Origin: Rhodocyclales bacterium | GTDB lineage: Bacteria; Pseudomonadota; Gammaproteobacteria; Burkholderiales; Rhodocyclaceae | DNA length: 64,000 nucleotides | Direction of reading: 5' to 3' | Assembly (NCBI GenBank): GCA_016183655.1 | Contig: JACPEH010000012.1 | Span: forward strand, 62,001 to 126,000 | In this document: in pieces, positions 53,952-64,000 of the stretch | Layout: every line of letters begins with the position of its first letter | How positions within the stretch are numbered: position 1 is the stretch's first letter | Position numbers and translations under genes: made by a program | Notes under the pieces: generated by a model | The model's input: only the letters and a program-made list of their open reading frames with translations | What the model was told of the DNA's origin: nothing | The model's database searches: none

Positions 53952-54473
53952 TTACCCGGCGTAGAGCGGGTAGAGCGTCGCTTCCTCGCGCCGGATGCGC
54001 TCGACCAGCACCTTGCCGACGCCGGCCAGCTCCTCGCCGAACTCGGTGGCCCGCTCCGGATGCGCCGCCAGATCGCGATACTTGCCGAGGAAATCGACGA
54101 CGGCGCGGCCGATGCCGTCCATCTCGTGCCGGAATTCGTGGATCAGCGCACGGCTGGCGGCGTCGTCGACCAGCGCGTGCTGGAGGTAGACGTAGAGGCG
54201 GATGTTCTCGGTCAGCAGATGGCTCTGCAGCGCGACGCGGAACTCCTCCAGCCGGGCGGCGGCGGCGACGACGTCGCCACGTACCGCAGCCACGCTGGTT
54301 TCGCTGAACAGCTTGAGCAGCACCTGATGGTCGGCGGTGAGCTTGCCGATCAGATCCGGGTGGTAATGGATGCCGGTCCCCGGCGCAGCACTTTCCTGCG
54401 CAGGCGTCTCGGCGACGGCAAGGGCAGGCGCCGCCTGCTCGCGCTTGCCGAACAACAGATCGAACAAAAACAT
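53952..54473 (-). CDS. Hemerythrin-like domain protein
   Basis: DHQVLLKLF, SHLLTENIRLYVYLQHAL, HEFRHEMDGI, EEATLYPLY. Confidence 0.75.
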   Translation of the reverse strand: MFLFDLLFGKREQAAPALAVAETPAQESAAPGTGIHYHPDLIGKLTADHQVLLKLFSETSVAAVRGDVVAAAARLEEFRVALQSHLLTENIRLYVYLQHALVDDAASRALIHEFRHEMDGIGRAVVDFLGKYRDLAAHPERATEFGEELAGVGKVLVERIRREEATLYPLYAG

Positions 54474-54589
54474 GGAACCCCTCCCGTACCGATATTTGTG
54501 CGCTGCACACTAAACCCTACAAGTTGTACGGTCTTTAATTCGCATCAAATTCGCGAAACCGGCACGACAGCCCCCGGCGCCCCCGTAAA

Positions 54590-55168
54590 ATGACGTCCAT
54601 GCCGCCATCCGCCCCAGCCTCCCCCGCTCCGCTGCGCCTGCTCGGCATCGACCCCGGCCTGCGCATCACCGGCTTCGGCGTCGTCGATGCGCAAGGCAGC
54701 AAGCTCGCCTACGTCGCCAGCGGCTGCATCCGCACCGACCAGAAGATGGAACTGCCGGAGCGGCTGGGCGTCATCTGCCGCGGCATCGCCGAGATCGTCG
54801 CCACCTACGCGCCGGCGCAGGCGGCGATCGAAGAGGTCTTCCTGAACAAGAACCCGTGGTCCACGCTGCTGCTCGGCCAAGCGCGCGGCGCCGCGATCGG
54901 CGCACTGGTCGGCGCCGGGCTGCCGGTGGCCGAATACGGCACGATGCAGATCAAGCAGGCGGTGGTCGGCCACGGCCGCGCCACCAAGGAGCAGGTGCAG
55001 CACATGGTGCGCCGGCTGCTGTCGCTGCCCGGCGAACCCTCGCCCGACGCCGCCGACGCGCTCGCCTGCGCCATTGCCCACGCCCATGGCGGGCAGGGCC
55101 TCGGCGCGCTATCCTCTGCCGGTCGCCGCAAGAGCGGCCGCCTCACCTCACTGAGCGAACTGAAATGA
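54590..55168 (+). CDS. ruvC: Crossover junction endodeoxyribonuclease RuvC
   Basis: [36 protein letters not shown]. Confidence 0.98.
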   Translation: MTSMPPSAPASPAPLRLLGIDPGLRITGFGVVDAQGSKLAYVASGCIRTDQKMELPERLGVICRGIAEIVATYAPAQAAIEEVFLNKNPWSTLLLGQARGAAIGALVGAGLPVAEYGTMQIKQAVVGHGRATKEQVQHMVRRLLSLPGEPSPDAADALACAIAHAHGGQGLGALSSAGRRKSGRLTSLSELK

Positions 55169-55746
55169 TCGGACGCCTCACCGGCACCCTTGCCGCCAAG
55201 AACCCGCCGCAGATCCTGGTCGACGTCAATGGCGTCGGCTACGAGGTCGACGTGCCGATGAGCACCTTCTACAACCTGCCCGCCGCCGGCGACAAGGTGA
55301 CGCTGCTCACCCACCATGCGGTGCGCGAGGACGGCCATTTCCTCTACGGCTTCGGCAGCGAGGCCGAGCGCTTCGCCTTCCGTCAGTTGCTGAAGATTTC
55401 CGGCGTCGGCGCCCGCACCGCGCTGTCGGTGCTCTCCGGCCTGTCCGTGGCCGACCTCGCGCACGCGGTGGCGATGCAGGAGGCCGGCCGCCTGACCAAG
55501 GTGCCGGGGATCGGCAAGAAGACCGCCGAACGCCTGCTGCTCGAACTGAAGGGCAAGCTCGCCGACGCCGTGCCGACCGCGATCGCCACGGCTGCCGCCG
55601 GCGACAGCCGCCACGACATCCTCAACGCGCTGCTGGCGCTCGGCTACAACGAGCGCGAGGCGCAGTCGGCGATGAAGCCGCTGCCGGCCGACATCGGCAC
55701 CTCCGACGGCATCCGCCTGGCGCTGAAGTCGCTCTCCAAGGCATAG
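55165..55746 (+). CDS. ruvA: Holliday junction helicase subunit RuvA
   Basis: [42 protein letters not shown]. Confidence 0.98.
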   Translation: MIGRLTGTLAAKNPPQILVDVNGVGYEVDVPMSTFYNLPAAGDKVTLLTHHAVREDGHFLYGFGSEAERFAFRQLLKISGVGARTALSVLSGLSVADLAHAVAMQEAGRLTKVPGIGKKTAERLLLELKGKLADAVPTAIATAAAGDSRHDILNALLALGYNEREAQSAMKPLPADIGTSDGIRLALKSLSKA

Positions 55747-55754
55747 GCGAAACG

Positions 55755-56825
55755 ATGCAGCCACGTCATACGCAATACGCCCAGTTCGCCATCGTCGCCG
55801 CGTTGATCGTCGGCTGCATCGCCGTGTTGCTGCCCTTCGTCGGCACGCTGCTGTTCGCCCTCGTCATTGCGACAACGACCTGGCCGCTCTACGCCCGCCT
55901 GCTGGCGCTGCTGCGCCAGCGGCACACGCTGGCCGCGCTGATCATGGCGCTGCTGCTGGTCGTGTTGCTGGCGATCCCGATGAGCCTGCTCTCGGGCAAC
56001 CTGGCCGGCAGCATCGACATGGTCACGCAGCACCTGCGCCCGCTGATCGAGAACGGCCTACCGGCCGATCCGCCGCAGTGGCTCGTCCGCCTGCCGCTGG
56101 TCGGCGGCGCCATCGAGGAGTACTGGCACACGCTCGCGGCCAGCCGCGAGGAACTGAACAGCCTGCTGCAGCAGTTCGTCGACCCGGCGCGCAAGCTGGC
56201 GCTGACGGCGGTGAAGATTTCCGCGCAGGGCCTGCTGCAGCTGCTGCTGGTGATCTTCTTCGTCTTCTTCATCTTCCGCGACGCGCACAGCTACGGCAAC
56301 GCGCTGCTGACCGCCGCGCGCAAGCTCGGCGGCCCGCTCGGCGAGCGCATGCTCAAGCTCGCCCGCAACACGATCACCGGCGTCATGGTCGGCATCATCG
56401 GCACGGCGGCGGCGCAGGCAGTGGTCGGCATGATCGGCTACCTGATCGCCGGCGTCCCCGGCGTGATGATGCTGACCTTCGCCACCTTCATCTTCGCCAT
56501 GGTGCCGGTGATCGGCCCGACGCTGATCTGGGGCGGCGCCGCCTTCTGGCTCTACGGGCAGGGGCAGACCGGCTGGGCGGTGTTCATGCTGCTCTGGGGC
56601 ATGCTCGGCATCTCCAGCGTCGACAACTTCATCAAGCCCATCCTCATTTCGCGCACGGCGGCGCAGCCGCTGCTGCTGATCATCGTCGGCGTCTTCGGCG
56701 GCGTGCTGGTGTTCGGCTTCATCGGCATCTTCCTCGGGCCGACGCTGCTGGCGCTCGGCCAGACGCTGATCCGCGAGTGGATCGCCGACAAGGCGGCCGA
56801 CCTCAACTACTCCGAGCCGACGTAG
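55755..56825 (+). CDS. AI-2E family transporter
   Basis: Polytopic; VPVIGPTLIWGGAAFWLY and GVLVFGFIGIFLGPTLLALG motifs. Confidence 0.9.
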   Translation: MQPRHTQYAQFAIVAALIVGCIAVLLPFVGTLLFALVIATTTWPLYARLLALLRQRHTLAALIMALLLVVLLAIPMSLLSGNLAGSIDMVTQHLRPLIENGLPADPPQWLVRLPLVGGAIEEYWHTLAASREELNSLLQQFVDPARKLALTAVKISAQGLLQLLLVIFFVFFIFRDAHSYGNALLTAARKLGGPLGERMLKLARNTITGVMVGIIGTAAAQAVVGMIGYLIAGVPGVMMLTFATFIFAMVPVIGPTLIWGGAAFWLYGQGQTGWAVFMLLWGMLGISSVDNFIKPILISRTAAQPLLLIIVGVFGGVLVFGFIGIFLGPTLLALGQTLIREWIADKAADLNYSEPT

Positions 56826-56834
56826 AATCGCGCC

Positions 56835-57890
<1,056 letters not shown>

Positions 57891-57904
57891 AAAGGCCAGC
57901 GACG

Positions 57905-58336
57905 ATGCAGCAACTCCTCGGCGGCTACCTGTGGATTCTGCAAAGCGACGACGCCCTGCTCCTCGGGCTGATCATCTTTTCCTCCGGCGTCGGCATCGGC
58001 GCCGCAGTCATCCAGATCAACTCGATCGTCAGCCGGCAGGCCAACGACGCGGTCACCTCGGTGATCACCTGGATGCTGCTGCTAGCCTTCTCGCTGAGCG
58101 CGATCTACTACCTGTGGCACAGCTCGGCGAACGTGATCATTCCGCTGCTGATCGGCACGCTGGCGCTCAGCTCGGCGGCCGGCCTGGCGGTGTCGCTCAA
58201 CGCCCGCAAACGCCTCGCCGAGGTCGCCGCTGCCCGCCGCCAGCCCAACGACGAGACCTTGCTGCAGGACTATCAGGTGCTGCGCACCGCCAGCGCGCTG
58301 CGCAAGCGCCTGCGCCTCGCCCGCCAGCAGCGCTGA
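57905..58336 (+). CDS. Hypothetical membrane protein
   Basis: Three to four TM segments, ATG 57905. Confidence 0.6.
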   Translation: MQQLLGGYLWILQSDDALLLGLIIFSSGVGIGAAVIQINSIVSRQANDAVTSVITWMLLLAFSLSAIYYLWHSSANVIIPLLIGTLALSSAAGLAVSLNARKRLAEVAAARRQPNDETLLQDYQVLRTASALRKRLRLARQQR

Positions 58337-58362
58337 GGTTTGGCTGCGCCGAGTCGGTCACA

Positions 58363-58387
58363 CAATTGTTGCATTTCGCAACGATTG
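58363..58387. promoter_or_regulatory. 10-5-10 inverted repeat upstream of sensor kinase
   Basis: CAATTGTTGC-ATTTC-GCAACGATTG, 9/10 arm match; overlaps a possible -35 TTGCAT. Confidence 0.5.
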
Positions 58388-58405
58388 CGTGAAGAATAGC
58401 GGCCC

Positions 58406-59824
58406 ATGCCAAAACTGCAATCCCTGCACGCCAAGATCCTGTTCGGCTACAGCCTGGTCGGACTGCTCTTCGTCGCGCTCGTCGTCAGCTCACTGATCGA
58501 CTTCCGCCGGCTGGAAACCAAGATCAACGAGCAGCAGCACGTCGCCGACCTGCACGACGAGGTCCGCTATTCACGGCGGATGGAAAAGAACTACCTGCTC
58601 TACCGCAAGAACGGCGACCTCGCCGAATCGATCGAGCGCGCCAACAACGCGCTGGCGCTGCTCAAGCAGCTGCCGCCGCAGCTTTCCGACACCGAGATCC
58701 AGGCCAGCGCCACGGAAACGCTGGAGCGCTACCGCGAGCTGCTGATCGAGATGGCCAACGCCGACCGCCATGGCCGGGTGTCGGACGAAGTCACTGACGA
58801 ACTCTTGATCACCGGTTCGCGCATGCTGTCGCTCGGCGAGAAGCTCGACGCCGAAGCGCGCCAACTGCTCGATGACGCCGTCGCCGCACACCACCGCAAC
58901 CTGCAATGGACCATCCTCGCCGCGATCGCGCTTGCCGTCGCCGCCGGCGTACTGGTCACGCGCAGCGTCGTGCAGCCGCTACGCACGATCGAGACCAGCC
59001 TTTCGCGCGTCGCCACCGGCGAAGCCGGCCGCCTCGACCACACCTCGGAGGACCGCGAGGTCGGCTCGCTGACCGACGCCATCAACCGCACGCTGAACGA
59101 ACTCGGCGAGCGGCAGAAAGCAATCACCCGCTCCTCCAGGCTGGTCGCGCTGGGAACGATGCTCTCCGGCGTCGCCCACGAGCTCAATAACCCGCTGTCG
59201 AACATCTCCACCTCGTGCCAGATCCTGATCGAGGAGATCGACGACCTGCCGGAAGACATCCGCCACGACCTGCTGACCCAGATCGACGGCGAGGTGCTGC
59301 GCGCCCAGCGCATCGTCAGCACGCTGCTCGACTTCGCCCGCGAACGGCAGTACGAGCGCGCCGAAACGCCGGTGCGCACGCTGGTCGACGAGGTGCTGCA
59401 GCTGACCCGCAACCTGACGCCGACCGACGCGACGATCGCCGTCGACATTCCTGAAAACCTGCTGATCGACGTCGACCGCCAGCGCTTCCAGCAGGTGCTG
59501 ATCAACCTGCTGCAGAACGCCGCCGGCGTCATCGGCGCCGGCGGCCTAATCCGCATCACGGCCCGGCGCGAAGTGCGAGCGGACGGCGCCGGCACGCTGA
59601 TCGCCGTCGAAGACAACGGCCCCGGCATCGCCGCGGAAAACCTGCCGCGCATCTTCGACCCCTTCTTCTCGACCAAGCCGGTAGGCAAGGGCACCGGCCT
59701 CGGTCTCTTCATCGTGCACGAGATCGTCGGCCAGCACGGCGGCAGCGTTTCCGTCGATTCGGAAGCGGGCCACGGCTGCCGCTTCAGCGTGCACATCCCC
59801 GACCGCAAGAAAACGGAGAAATGA
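58406..59824 (+). CDS. Sensor histidine kinase (HAMP, HisKA, HATPase)
   Basis: LSGVAHELNNPLSNIS H-box; DNGPGIAAENLPRIFDPFFSTKPVGKGTGLGLFIV. Confidence 0.95.
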   Translation: MPKLQSLHAKILFGYSLVGLLFVALVVSSLIDFRRLETKINEQQHVADLHDEVRYSRRMEKNYLLYRKNGDLAESIERANNALALLKQLPPQLSDTEIQASATETLERYRELLIEMANADRHGRVSDEVTDELLITGSRMLSLGEKLDAEARQLLDDAVAAHHRNLQWTILAAIALAVAAGVLVTRSVVQPLRTIETSLSRVATGEAGRLDHTSEDREVGSLTDAINRTLNELGERQKAITRSSRLVALGTMLSGVAHELNNPLSNISTSCQILIEEIDDLPEDIRHDLLTQIDGEVLRAQRIVSTLLDFARERQYERAETPVRTLVDEVLQLTRNLTPTDATIAVDIPENLLIDVDRQRFQQVLINLLQNAAGVIGAGGLIRITARREVRADGAGTLIAVEDNGPGIAAENLPRIFDPFFSTKPVGKGTGLGLFIVHEIVGQHGGSVSVDSEAGHGCRFSVHIPDRKKTEK

Positions 59825-59855
59825 TGTACCCCCACGCTCACATTCGTTCTCTGCC

Positions 59856-59900
59856 CCGCAAGGAGGCGCATGCCTCCTTCGGGTCGGCCCTTCAGGAGGC
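59856..59900 (+). promoter_or_regulatory. Hairpin plus duplicated AGGAGGC (SD-competing) upstream of response regulator
   Basis: AAGGAGGC (59860-59867)-GCAT-GCCTCCTT (59872-59879); second AGGAGGC at 59894-59900 is the SD of ATG 59907. Confidence 0.5.
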
Positions 59901-59906
59901 ATAGCC

Positions 59907-61229
59907 ATGAACAAAGGACGCATCCTGGTCGTCGACGACGAGGAAATCGCCCGTCGCAACCTGTCGCACGTGCTGGAGCGCGAGGGCTACCAGGTGGACT
60001 GCGCGCAGGATGGCGCCGCGGCGCTGGCGCTGCTCGCCGAAGCCCGCTACCAGCTGGTGCTGACCGACCTGCGCATGCCCGGCATCGACGGCCTCGAATT
60101 GCTGCGGCAGACCAAGCAGCGCTGGCCGGACACCGAGGTGGTGATGATCACCGCGCACGCCAACGCCAGCTCGGCGGTCGAGGCGATGACCAACGGTGCC
60201 TTCTACTACGTCGAGAAGCCGTTCCGCCTGCCCGACGTCAGGAAGATCGTCGGCGAAGCGACGCAGAAGGCGGCGCTGAAGCGCGAGAACGCCTCGCTGA
60301 AGGCCGCGCTCGACCAGGCGACGACGGCGCCGCGGATCATTTCCAGCAACCCCGAGATGCTCGCCGTACTCGGCACCGCCGACGGCATCGCCGCCACCGA
60401 CTGCGGCGTGCTGATCGCCGGCGAGCAGGGCACCGGCCGCGAGGCGCTGGCCCGTCACATCCACGAGAAGAGCGGACGCGGCGGCGCCTTTGTCGCCGTC
60501 AGCTGCGGCACGCTCGCCGAGGAAGCCCTCGCCACCGAACTGTTCGGCCAGGACGGCACGCCCGGCGCGGTCGAGGCGGCCGCCGGCGGCACCCTCTTCC
60601 TCGACGAGGTGGCGACGCTGCCGGCGGCACTGCAGCCGCGCCTGCTGCGCCTCGTCCAGGACGGCGAATTCTCGCGCCAGGGCAGCAACCAGACGCTGCA
60701 GGCGGCGCTGCGCGTGATCTCCGCCAGCACCCAGGACCTCGCCGCGCTGGCCGAGGAAGGGGCCTACCGCCAGGATCTCTTCTTCCGCCTGGCCGTCGTC
60801 ACCCTGACCTTGCCGCCGCTCAGGAAGCGCCGCGGCGACATCCCGCTGCTGGCCATGCATTTCCTCACCCGCGCCGCACAGCGCATGGGCAAGCCGGTCT
60901 CCGAGATCGCCCCGGAGGCCTTCGACCGCCTGCTCGCCTACGGCTTCCCCGGCAACCTGCGCGAACTGGAAAGCCTGATCGAGCGCGGCGTCGCACTAGC
61001 CACCGGCCATGCGCTGAGCGCCGACCTGCTGCCGGAAACGCTGGGCAACCCGGCGGCACCGGCGGCCGGCGAAGCACCGGCGCTCAAGACGCTGGAAGAA
61101 CTGGAGCGCGAGCACATCCTGAAGGCACTGGAGCATACCGGCGGCAACCGCGCGCTGGCCGCGCAACTGCTCGGCATCGACCGCGTCTCGCTCTGGCGCA
61201 AGCTACGTCGCTACAACGAAGAAGCGTGA
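59907..61229 (+). CDS. NtrC-type response regulator with degenerate AAA+ domain
   Basis: Receiver MNKGRILVVDDEEIARRNLSHVL; Walker A GEQGTGRE; no GAFTGA; C-terminal Fis HTH NRALAAQLLGIDRVSLWRKLRRY. Confidence 0.9.
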   Translation: MNKGRILVVDDEEIARRNLSHVLEREGYQVDCAQDGAAALALLAEARYQLVLTDLRMPGIDGLELLRQTKQRWPDTEVVMITAHANASSAVEAMTNGAFYYVEKPFRLPDVRKIVGEATQKAALKRENASLKAALDQATTAPRIISSNPEMLAVLGTADGIAATDCGVLIAGEQGTGREALARHIHEKSGRGGAFVAVSCGTLAEEALATELFGQDGTPGAVEAAAGGTLFLDEVATLPAALQPRLLRLVQDGEFSRQGSNQTLQAALRVISASTQDLAALAEEGAYRQDLFFRLAVVTLTLPPLRKRRGDIPLLAMHFLTRAAQRMGKPVSEIAPEAFDRLLAYGFPGNLRELESLIERGVALATGHALSADLLPETLGNPAAPAAGEAPALKTLEELEREHILKALEHTGGNRALAAQLLGIDRVSLWRKLRRYNEEA

Positions 61230-61280
61230 AATAACAAACTGTTACAAACAGATACTCAACCACCAAGTTAAAATCGACCG

Positions 61281-61718
61281 ATGAAGCACGAACAGAAGCC
61301 CAACGCCTTCACGATTCCGGCCCGCATCTACTACGCCGAAACCGATGCCGGCGGCGTCATCTACCACTCGAAGTACCTCGACCTCTTCGAGCGCTGCCGC
61401 ACCGAATGGCTGCGCGACCTCGGGCACAACCAGCAGAACCTGATCGACGAGCACAACATCGTCTTCGTCGTGCGCAACATCAACATCGACTACCTGCGCC
61501 CCGGCCGCCTCGACGACCTGCTGCAGATCGGGCTGGAGGTCGACAAGCTCGGCCGCAGCCAGATCATCTTCCGCCAGCATGCCCGCCGGCAGGAGGCCGA
61601 CGGCAGCTGGACCGAACTGGCGACGGCGACGGTGCAGATCGTCTGCGTCGACTTCGCCCGATTCAAATCCGCTCCCATTCCCGACTGGCTGCGCGCCCAG
61701 CTGGAGACCCTGCAATGA
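61281..61718 (+). CDS. ybgC: Tol-Pal-associated acyl-CoA thioesterase YbgC
   Basis: [32 protein letters not shown]; upstream of tolQ. Confidence 0.96.
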   Translation: MKHEQKPNAFTIPARIYYAETDAGGVIYHSKYLDLFERCRTEWLRDLGHNQQNLIDEHNIVFVVRNINIDYLRPGRLDDLLQIGLEVDKLGRSQIIFRQHARRQEADGSWTELATATVQIVCVDFARFKSAPIPDWLRAQLETLQ

Positions 61719-62392
61719 ACGTCACGCAAGACCTGTCGATCCTGCACCTGATCCTCAACGCCAGCGCCGTCGTCCAGGCGGTGATGCTGCTGCTTGCCGG
61801 CGTCTCCTTCATGAGCTGGTACTACATCTTCCGCAAGTACTACGCGGTGCGGCTGCAGCGCAGCAAGGCCGAGCAGTTCGAGCGCGACTTCTGGTCCGGC
61901 GGCGACCTCAACGCGCTGTTCAACAGCGCGGTGAACGACCGCCACCACGCCGGCAGCATGGAGCGCATCTTCGAGGCCGGTTTCCGCGAATTCACCAAGC
62001 TGCGCGGGCAGAAGAACCTGGAAGCGAAGGACGTCGTCGACGGCTCGCGGCGCGCGATGCGCGCCACCTACCAGCGCGAGCTCGACGAACTCGAAGCGCA
62101 CCTCGCCTTCCTCGCCTCGGTCGGCTCGGTGTCGCCGTACATCGGCCTGTTCGGCACGGTGTGGGGGATCATGCACGCCTTCCGCGCGCTGGCCAACGTC
62201 GGCCAGGCGACGCTGGCCTCGGTCGCCCCCGGCATCGCCGAGGCGCTGGTGGCGACCGCCATCGGCCTGTTCGCGGCGATCCCGGCGGTGCTCGCCTACA
62301 ACCGCTTCTCGCACGACATCGACCGCCTCGCCACCCGCTTCGAGTCCTTCCAGGAGGAATTCTCGAACATCCTGCAGCGGCAGATGAGATAA
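61715..62392 (+). CDS. tolQ: Tol-Pal subunit TolQ
   Basis: [43 protein letters not shown]. Confidence 0.97.
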   Translation: MNVTQDLSILHLILNASAVVQAVMLLLAGVSFMSWYYIFRKYYAVRLQRSKAEQFERDFWSGGDLNALFNSAVNDRHHAGSMERIFEAGFREFTKLRGQKNLEAKDVVDGSRRAMRATYQRELDELEAHLAFLASVGSVSPYIGLFGTVWGIMHAFRALANVGQATLASVAPGIAEALVATAIGLFAAIPAVLAYNRFSHDIDRLATRFESFQEEFSNILQRQMR

Positions 62393-62396
62393 GGCC

Positions 62397-62798
62397 ATGC
62401 GCCCGCGCCGCCTGAAAAACGAAATCAACGTCGTACCGTACATCGACGTCATGCTGGTGCTGCTGGTCATCTTCATGGTGGCGGCGCCGATGATGACGAC
62501 CGGCTCGGTCGACCTGCCGTCCACGGGTAAAAGCTCGCAGGTGCCGGCCAACCCGACGCGCGTGCTGGTCAAGGCCGACGGCTCGATCGCCGTCAAGGAC
62601 GCCAAGGGCAACGACCACGGCGTCGACCGCGCCGGACTGGCCAGCTATCTGCGCGCCGAGCAGGCGAAGAATGCGGAACTGGCGGTGCTCGTCGCCGGCG
62701 ACAAGAACGCCCGCTACGAAGCCGTGCTCGACGTGCTCGACGGCATCAAGCAACTCGACATCAAGCGCGTCGGGCTGGAAACCGTGCGCAAGCAATGA
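62397..62798 (+). CDS. tolR: Tol-Pal subunit TolR
   Basis: KNEINVVPYIDVMLVLLVIFMVAAPMM. Confidence 0.97.
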   Translation: MRPRRLKNEINVVPYIDVMLVLLVIFMVAAPMMTTGSVDLPSTGKSSQVPANPTRVLVKADGSIAVKDAKGNDHGVDRAGLASYLRAEQAKNAELAVLVAGDKNARYEAVLDVLDGIKQLDIKRVGLETVRKQ

Positions 62799-63583
62799 TC
62801 CTCCCCTACCCACAGGACGACCGGGAGAAGTGGAAGTCGCTGGCGCTCGCCGCCGGCGTCCACCTGGCGCTGGTCGTCGCGCTGTTCGTCGGCGTGCAGT
62901 GGAAGAGCCACACCCCGGCCGCGGTCGAGGTCGAGCTGTGGGAGAACGTCCCCGCCGCCCGCCCGGCGCCGCCGCCCCCCGAGGTGAAACCGGAGCCGAA
63001 GCCGGAACCGAAACCCGAGCCCCGGGTGGAGCCGAAACCCGAGCCAAAACCCGAACCGAAACCGGAGATCGCGCTCAAGGAAGAGAAGAAAAAGAAGCCG
63101 CCGGAACCGCCGAAGAAGGAGGAACCGAAAAAGGTCGAGCCGAAGAAACCGGAACCGCCGCGCCCCTCGTTCGACGAGGAGCTGAAGCGCGAGCAGAAAC
63201 AGCTCGACCAGCAGAAGCGCATGCAGCAGCAGGCCGCCCGGGCCGAGGCCGAAACGCGGGCGATGAACGAGGCGCGCAACGAGCAGGCCGCCGCCGCCCG
63301 CAACCGCGGGCTGGCCGACTATGTCGGCAAGATCCGCGGCAAGATCCGCGGCAACACCGTGCTGCCGCCGGCGATCCAGGGCAACCCGGAAGCGCTGGTC
63401 GAGGTCACGCAGCTACCGTCGGGCGAGGTCATCTCGGTGCGCATCAAGCGCTCGAGCGGCAACCCGAACCTCGACACGGCGATCGAGCGCGCGATCCTGA
63501 AATCGTCGCCGCTGCCCAAACCCGACCAGCCGGAATTGTTCCAGCGTGTGCTGGAAATCAAATACCGGCCGTTCGAAGAGTAA
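62795..63583 (+). CDS. tolA: Cell envelope protein TolA
   Basis: N-terminal TM, PEPKPEPK repeats, C-terminal TonB/TolA-like domain. Confidence 0.93.
   Translation: MILPYPQDDREKWKSLALAAGVHLALVVALFVGVQWKSHTPAAVEVELWENVPAARPAPPPPEVKPEPKPEPKPEPRVEPKPEPKPEPKPEIALKEEKKKKPPEPPKKEEPKKVEPKKPEPPRPSFDEELKREQKQLDQQKRMQQQAARAEAETRAMNEARNEQAAAARNRGLADYVGKIRGKIRGNTVLPPAIQGNPEALVEVTQLPSGEVISVRIKRSSGNPNLDTAIERAILKSSPLPKPDQPELFQRVLEIKYRPFEE
62990..63066 (+). repeat. Pro-Glu-Lys codon repeat within tolA
   Basis: PEPKPEPKPEPRVEPKPEPKPEPKPE encoded by repeated CCGGAACCGAAA-like units. Confidence 0.9.
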
Positions 63584-63598
63584 ATGCCTAAGCATCGG

Positions 63599-63604
63599 TA
63601 TAAT
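63599..63604 (+). promoter_or_regulatory. Possible internal promoter -10 upstream of tolB
   Basis: Perfect TATAAT about 28 bp before the tolB ATG. Confidence 0.45.
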
Positions 63605-63631
63605 CACGCCTTTCCCGGAGAACGCACCCCG

Positions 63632-64000
63632 ATGACCCGTCCGAATTTCCGTCGCCTCCGCCAGATTGCCTTGTGCTGCGCGGCGGCCTTCAGCCTGGCC
63701 GCGCAGGCGCAGCTCTCGATCGAGGTGACCGGCGCCGGCGCCAACCGCATCCCGGTGACGATCGCCGATTTCGGCGGCGAGGCCGGCGTCTCGCGCGCGC
63801 TGACCTCGGTCATCCGCGGCGACCTGGAGCGCTCGGGGATGTTCAAGCTGGTCGACCAGGCGCAATCGCCGCTGACCGAAGCCAGCACCGTCGATTTCGG
63901 CGCCGCCCGCAGCCGGGGTGCCGACGCCGTCGCCGTCGGCAGCATCGGCGCCATGGCCGACAGCCGCTACGAGTCGCGCTTCCGCCTGTTCGACACCGCC
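63632..64000 (+). CDS. tolB: Tol-Pal protein TolB, N-terminal part (3' end outside window)
   Basis: MTRPNFRRLRQIALCCAAAFSLAAQAQLSIEVTGAGANRIPVTIADFGGE, open to window end. Confidence 0.93.
   Translation, partial: MTRPNFRRLRQIALCCAAAFSLAAQAQLSIEVTGAGANRIPVTIADFGGEAGVSRALTSVIRGDLERSGMFKLVDQAQSPLTEASTVDFGAARSRGADAVAVGSIGAMADSRYESRFRLFDTA

Noticed and set aside
54538-54560. AATTCGC direct repeats upstream of ruvC
   Set aside because: Only two short copies; too weak to support a regulatory site.
62990-63066. Short regular repeats resembling an array
   Set aside because: These are PEPK codon repeats inside tolA, not CRISPR.

Overview
A 64 kb window of high-GC bacterial chromosome. Gene content and order (hslVU, SAH-riboswitch-ahcY, ruvCAB, ybgC-tolQRAB) suggest a betaproteobacterium, possibly Rhodocyclales; that placement is inference only. 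Coding density is high. I saw no rRNA, tRNA, CRISPR array or insertion sequence. Main blocks: (1) MFS transporter end, YbaK-like protein, AEC transporter, hslU/hslV and a duplicated-module STAS protein; (2) a zinc-homeostasis cluster (ABC permease/ATPase/binding protein, porin-like protein, two tandem COG0523 GTPases, Zur-like Fur protein); (3) rlmI, 1-Cys peroxiredoxin, xerC, DUF484, dapF, GNAT; (4) an LPS-core locus of about 18 kb (acyltransferases, carbamoyltransferase, glycosyltransferases, msbA, five LPS-kinase-family proteins, waaG); (5) methyl-cycle genes metK, ahcY and metF, with a SAH riboswitch before ahcY and an unassigned structured leader before metK; (6) DMT transporters, LysR, a DUF4143-type AAA ATPase, ABC-F, a HerA-like ATPase and yebC; (7) ruvC-ruvA-(AI-2E)-ruvB, a two-component system with a degenerate sigma54-type regulator, and tol-pal. 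The strongest candidate for something undescribed is the ~136-nt metK 5' leader. It has mutually exclusive pairings, one of which would bury the Shine-Dalgarno and the bases abutting the GTG start. Other leads are nested inverted repeats in front of the AAA ATPase, two face-to-face extended -10 elements between the HerA-like gene and yebC, and a hairpin that could compete for the response-regulator SD. All pairings were found by eye; no folding or database search was run.
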